This document shows positions 7,194 through 9,694 of a DNA stretch of 9,694 nt, in pieces. The notes beneath the pieces are model-generated. The model saw only the letters and a program-made list of their open reading frames with translations. It was not told the DNA's origin and did not search any database. Both the position numbers and the translations under genes were made by a program. Origin of the DNA: Methanobrevibacter sp. (lineage in GTDB: Archaea; Methanobacteriota; Methanobacteria; Methanobacteriales; Methanobacteriaceae); the NCBI RefSeq assembly GCF_015062985.1, contig NZ_SUTI01000016.1, positions 1 through 9,694 on the forward strand, read 5' to 3'. Within the stretch, counting starts at the first letter, position 1. Each line of letters opens with the position of its first letter.

Positions 7194-8288
7194 ATGGGGA
7201 TAGAAGAGAAAATTAAAGATATTGAGGAAGAAATTCAGAAGACACCATATAATAAAGCGACTTCACACCACATTGGTAAGCTTAAAGCCAAATTATCCAA
7301 ATTAAAGGAAGAATCTTTACAAAGAAGCAGCGGCGGGTCTAAAGGTCAAGGATTTCATATTAAGAAATCCGGGGATGCTACTGTAGTGCTTGTAGGATTT
7401 CCTTCCGTTGGAAAATCTACTCTCTTAAATGAAATTACCAATGCTGAAAGTAAGGTGGGAGCATATCAGTTTACAACATTGGATATTGTTCCTGGTGTAA
7501 TGGAACACAAAAATGCTAAAATTCAAATTTTTGACATTCCAGGTATTATTACAGGAGCAAGCAGCGGTAAAGGAAGAGGTAAGGAAATCTTGTCTGTAGC
7601 TAGAACTGCCGATTTGATTTTGGTTGTGTTGGACACATTGAATCCGCAGCATTTGGATGTTATTATAAACGAATTGAGAAGTATTGGTATCAGACCTAAT
7701 GAAAAACCGCCTGACGTCACAGTCAATAGAAAAAAACTTGGTGGTGTTAAAGTTTCTTCAACATGTCCTCTTACTCATTTGGATGAAAAAACAATCAGAT
7801 CAATAATTAATGAGTATGGTATGCATAATGCAGATGTTCTTTTCCGTGATGACGTAACAATGGACCAGTTCATCGATGTGCTTGACAGGAACAAGTCTTA
7901 TGTTCCGATGTTGATTTTGTTAAATAAGGTGGATCTTGTTGATGAAGCATACCTTGAAGAGCTTAAAAAATACATTCCGGAGTTCATTCCGATTTCCGCA
8001 GATAAGAAAACAAATATTGAAGAGCTGAAAGATACAATATTTGACAACTTGGATTTGGTAAGGGTTTATTTAAAGCCACAAGGAAGAAAAGCGGATATGG
8101 AAGACCCATTGGTTATCAAAAAGGGTTCTACTGTAATAGACGCATGCGGAAAACTCCATAGGGAATTTGTCAAAAACTTCAGGCATGCAAAGGTTTGGGG
8201 AACATCAGTTAAATTCCCAGGTCAAAAGGTAGGTCCGGACCATGTTCTTGAAGATGAAGATGTTTTAAGAATTATTTTGAAAAAATAA
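7194..8288 (+). CDS. drg: Drg/Obg-family GTP-binding protein with C-terminal TGS domain
   Basis: This 364-residue cytoplasmic GTPase belongs to the Drg branch of the Obg family, whose eukaryotic members bind translating ribosomes. The N-terminus (about 1-45) is a charged helical segment typical of Drg. The G domain has G1 GFPSVGKST at 68-76, the G2 Thr pair at 94-95, G3 DIPG at 114-117, the glycine-rich switch segment GASSGKGRGKE after it, G4 NKVD at 244-247 and G5 SAD at 268-270. An inserted segment (about 165-235) lies between G3 and G4, as usual in Drg. Residues from about 288 to the end form a TGS domain, ending in the usual VLEDEDVLRIILKK. Length and domain order are complete. It starts 52 bases after aglB, beyond a terminator, so it probably has its own promoter, but I see no clear box in that short gap. 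The kinase gene follows 17 bases later. The precise role in archaea is inferred from relatives. Confidence 0.93.
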   Translation: MGIEEKIKDIEEEIQKTPYNKATSHHIGKLKAKLSKLKEESLQRSSGGSKGQGFHIKKSGDATVVLVGFPSVGKSTLLNEITNAESKVGAYQFTTLDIVPGVMEHKNAKIQIFDIPGIITGASSGKGRGKEILSVARTADLILVVLDTLNPQHLDVIINELRSIGIRPNEKPPDVTVNRKKLGGVKVSSTCPLTHLDEKTIRSIINEYGMHNADVLFRDDVTMDQFIDVLDRNKSYVPMLILLNKVDLVDEAYLEELKKYIPEFIPISADKKTNIEELKDTIFDNLDLVRVYLKPQGRKADMEDPLVIKKGSTVIDACGKLHREFVKNFRHAKVWGTSVKFPGQKVGPDHVLEDEDVLRIILKK

Positions 8289-8305
8289 TTCTTTTTTTGA
8301 TTTTT

Positions 8306-8842
8306 ATGAGTCAAACTATTTTTATAACAGGCACTCCGTGCACAGGAAAGACAACCGTCAGTGAAGTTTTATCCAATAATCTCAACTGTAAACTAATTAA
8401 AATCAATGATTTGGCTATTGAAAATGATTTTGTTTTAGGCATTGATGAGGACAAGGGCTATAAAGTCATTGATATAGATGCCCTGGACGATAAAGTTTCT
8501 CAAATTATTAGTGAGAGTGATGAACTGCTTGTTTTTGAAGGACATCTGTCCCATTTATGTTCCGGTGCAGATAAGGTAATCGTTTTAAGGGTTCATCCCG
8601 ATATTTTGCGTGAAAGGCTTGAAGCAAGAGGTTATTCGGAATCCAAAATTCGTGAAAACCTTGAGGCTGAGGCATTGGGAGTCTGCAGCGCTGAAGCTTT
8701 TGATGAGTATGGGGATAGGATTTCAGAAATCGATGCAAGCGACCTGTCAATCGATGAGATAGTCTGTCTGATTAATGATGTTATTTCGGATAAAAGGGTG
8801 TTTCCCGTTGGGGAAGTCAACTTTATGGATTGGCTGATTTAG
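8306..8842 (+). CDS. AK6/Fap7-like nucleoside mono-phosphate kinase
   Basis: This 178-residue protein has a P-loop at 9-16 (GTPCTGKT) and an acceptor-side motif VFEGHLSHL at 76-84. A LID-like basic segment follows (about 95-122) with RVHPDILRERLEARGY, and the C-terminus ends in DWLI. This arrangement is that of the AK6/Fap7 family: adenylate-kinase-type ATPases that in eukaryotes and archaea help mature the small ribosomal subunit with protein S11. It could act as an adenylate kinase, an ATPase, or both. I start at ATG 8306, which places the first beta strand (TIFITG) right at the N-terminus as in relatives. A TTG at 8297 is in frame but would add three residues and has no better ribosome binding site. 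No strong Shine-Dalgarno is visible, only TGAT at 8298-8301. The gene probably shares a transcript with the upstream GTPase despite a T7 run (8292-8298) in the 17-base gap. Confidence 0.88.
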   Translation: MSQTIFITGTPCTGKTTVSEVLSNNLNCKLIKINDLAIENDFVLGIDEDKGYKVIDIDALDDKVSQIISESDELLVFEGHLSHLCSGADKVIVLRVHPDILRERLEARGYSESKIRENLEAEALGVCSAEAFDEYGDRISEIDASDLSIDEIVCLINDVISDKRVFPVGEVNFMDWLI

Positions 8843-8847
8843 CATTA

Positions 8848-8855
8848 TTTTTTTT
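8848..8855 (+). terminator. T-run terminator after the AK6-like gene
   Basis: An uninterrupted T8 begins six bases after the stop codon, with further T-rich sequence (TTATTTTT) soon after. There is no preceding stem. It separates the kinase from the RNase P promoter. Confidence 0.45.
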
Positions 8856-8896
8856 AAAAATTATTTTTCACAAAAATTTTCTGAAATTCCACAACA

Positions 8897-8905
8897 TTTA
8901 TAAAT
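8897..8905 (+). promoter_or_regulatory. TATA box of the RNase P component 4 - YhbY transcript
   Basis: TTTATAAAT is close to the archaeal TATA consensus and is the clearest box in the window. It predicts a transcription start near 8925-8930, hence a leader of about 110 bases before the TTG start at 9039. Confidence 0.6.
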
Positions 8906-9038
8906 AGTGATGAACATAGTTATTCTTAATATTCATATTAACCTAAGGTTAAATTTCTTAACTATGGTTTTTGTTTTAATTTGCGCAAATCATTTTAATC
9001 CAATCATGAATATTATATCCTACATAAAGGAGGATATT
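8906..9038 (+). promoter_or_regulatory. Palindrome-rich promoter/leader region of the RNase P gene
   Basis: Three inverted repeats occur in about 75 bases. CATAGTTA (8915-8922) is mirrored by TAACTATG (8959-8966). Inside that pair lies the 15-base palindrome TTAACCTAAGGTTAA (8938-8952). Downstream is a perfect 12-base palindrome ATTTGCGCAAAT (8979-8990). The left half of the first pair falls between the TATA box and the predicted transcription start, where archaeal repressors often bind; the others lie in the leader. They could be operators or leader RNA stems. No known riboswitch was recognised. Confidence 0.45.
9028..9033 (+). promoter_or_regulatory. Strong ribosome binding site selecting a TTG start
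   Basis: AGGAGG, within AAAGGAGGAT, stands five bases before TTG at 9039. It is the best Shine-Dalgarno match in the window. It marks this TTG, not the in-frame upstream ATGs at 8910 and 9006, as the start. Confidence 0.85.
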
Positions 9039-9404
9039 TTGAGTAGAGGAAAACGACCAAAATGGATGATTGAAATAGCTATTGAAAGGATGAATATTCT
9101 TTTCGAACGTGCTGAGATGGAATTCATCACCCATCCGGAACGATCTCATCGCTATGCAGAGCTTGCATTGAAATTGTCCACTAAATACAATACGAAGGTT
9201 CCTGAAAAATGGAGACGAAGATATTGTAGGAAATGTGGGAAGTTCCTTTACCCTGGTCATAATTGCACCGTCCGGCTAGTTAACTCAGAGGTTAACATTT
9301 TTTGTGGTGAATGTGGCCATGTTATGAAAATTCCTTATCATAAGGAGAAAAAAGAAAAAAGGAGAGCTAAATATGAGTCAATCAAAAAAAGAAATGATGA
9401 ATAG
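9039..9404 (+). CDS. rnp4: Ribonuclease P protein component 4 (Rpp21/Rpr2 family)
   Basis: This protein is a subunit of archaeal RNase P, the ribonucleoprotein that removes 5' leaders from precursor tRNAs; it binds the RNA specificity region together with Rpp29. From TTG at 9039 it has 121 residues, the usual size. The N-terminal half is helical and basic (RGKRPKWMIEIAIERMNILF), including the typical HPERSHRYAELALKLSTKYN stretch. A zinc ribbon follows, with C63-x2-C66 (CRKC) and C89-x2-C92 (CGEC). The tail is very basic (HKEKKEKRRAKYESIKKR). The start is set by the AGGAGG site five bases upstream; the family also normally begins at SRGKRP-like residues. The gene overlaps the following YhbY-like gene by 32 bases in another frame, which points to coupled translation. 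Confidence 0.93.
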   Translation: MSRGKRPKWMIEIAIERMNILFERAEMEFITHPERSHRYAELALKLSTKYNTKVPEKWRRRYCRKCGKFLYPGHNCTVRLVNSEVNIFCGECGHVMKIPYHKEKKEKRRAKYESIKKRNDE

Positions 9405-9630
9405 AGCTCTTTCCGCTATGACAATCAACATCGGTAAAGCAGGCGTAAATGAAAATGTTATTGAAGAGATTAAACGCCAGCTCAAAGCCAACGAGATTGT
9501 CAAACTTAAATTTGCAAAAAATATCGCTAGAGATAAAGATAAATACATCGACGATATAGTCACTCAAACCAAAGCTAAGCTTATAGATGTTAGAGGACAC
9601 GTTGCTGTTATTTATAAAAAAAAGCCTTAA
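9373..9630 (+). CDS. YhbY-family single CRM-domain RNA-binding protein
   Basis: This 85-residue protein is one CRM domain, a fold that binds RNA and whose bacterial member YhbY associates with pre-50S ribosomes. The characteristic GKAG loop is at residues 21-24 after the strand TINI. A helix (NENVIEEIKRQLKANE), the strand EIVKLKFAKN and the closing strand RGHVAVIYKK at 74-83 follow in the expected order. The ATG at 9373 has GGAG at 9361-9364 as ribosome binding site; ATGs at 9394 and 9397 would also keep the domain whole but lack such a site. It begins inside the end of the RNase P gene, so both are probably made from one transcript. A T-run at 9660-9666 may end that transcript. Confidence 0.9.
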   Translation: MSQSKKEMMNRALSAMTINIGKAGVNENVIEEIKRQLKANEIVKLKFAKNIARDKDKYIDDIVTQTKAKLIDVRGHVAVIYKKKP

Positions 9631-9633
9631 ACA

Positions 9634-9680
9634 TTATAAATTTAGAGTTACAGGCCCTATTTTTTTAGGTCTTAAATTTA
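9634..9680 (+). promoter_or_regulatory. Candidate promoter/terminator region for the next gene outside the window
   Basis: TTATAAATTT (9634-9643) resembles a TATA box, and a T7 run (9660-9666) could be the terminator for the YhbY gene. The self-complementary octamer TAAATTTA occurs at 9637-9644 and 9673-9680. No coding start is visible before the window ends. Confidence 0.3.
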
Positions 9681-9694
9681 CAGTGGATTAAGCT

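Noticed and set aside
8297..8299. TTG at 8297 as the start of the AK6-like gene
   Set aside because: It adds only three residues, sits in a T-run and has no ribosome binding site; ATG at 8306 matches the family start.
8976..9260. Minus-strand frame opposite rnp4
   Set aside because: It has no recognisable domain, and the + strand frame encodes a clear zinc-ribbon RNase P protein.

Overview
The window reads as chromosomal DNA of an AT-rich archaeon, most likely a Methanobrevibacter-like member of the Methanobacteriales. The evidence is the gene set: an AglB-type oligosaccharyltransferase, a TGS-domain Drg GTPase, an AK6/Fap7-type nucleotide kinase, an Rpp21-type RNase P protein and a one-domain CRM (YhbY) protein. 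Other support comes from GGTGAT and AGGAGG ribosome binding sites, TATA-box promoters and T-run terminators. The genus is inferred from style and family content, not from a search. Every gene I accept lies on the + strand, and I see no mobile elements, CRISPR arrays, tRNAs or rRNAs.

Layout. (1) 1-1671 is the 3' part of a phosphoserine-phosphatase-like HAD enzyme fused through a Glu/Ala linker to a long coiled coil; it ends in a hairpin plus T-run terminator. (2) 1710-1856 is a 48-residue protein with two CxxC knuckles. (3) 1973-4129 is topA, a type IA topoisomerase with three C-terminal zinc modules. (4) 4130-4435 is a very AT-rich intergenic region with T-runs and a few small dyads. (5) 4436-7141 is aglB, a 13-helix membrane glycosyltransferase, ending in a second hairpin terminator that overlaps the stop codon. 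(6) 7194-8288 is a Drg/Obg-type GTPase, followed after 17 bases by an AK6-like kinase (8306-8842), probably as one transcript. (7) 8843-9038 holds a terminator T-run, a good TATA box and a leader with several palindromes. (8) 9039-9404 is RNase P component 4, which overlaps the YhbY-like gene (9373-9630) by 32 bases. The window ends in an apparent promoter/terminator region with no further gene start.

Functionally the right third looks like a housekeeping set for ribosome and tRNA maturation: the GTPase, the AK6 kinase, the RNase P subunit and the CRM RNA-binding protein. TopA controls DNA topology and AglB N-glycosylates surface proteins. The serB-like fusion is the least ordinary large gene: its second half is larger than its enzyme domain and has no assigned role.

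I do not see a clear undescribed defence or mobile system. The items most worth a second look are the phosphatase/coiled-coil fusion, the small CxxC protein squeezed between terminator and topA, the palindromic promoter/leader of the RNase P gene, the stop-codon-embedded terminators, and the sequon-rich C-terminal domain of AglB.
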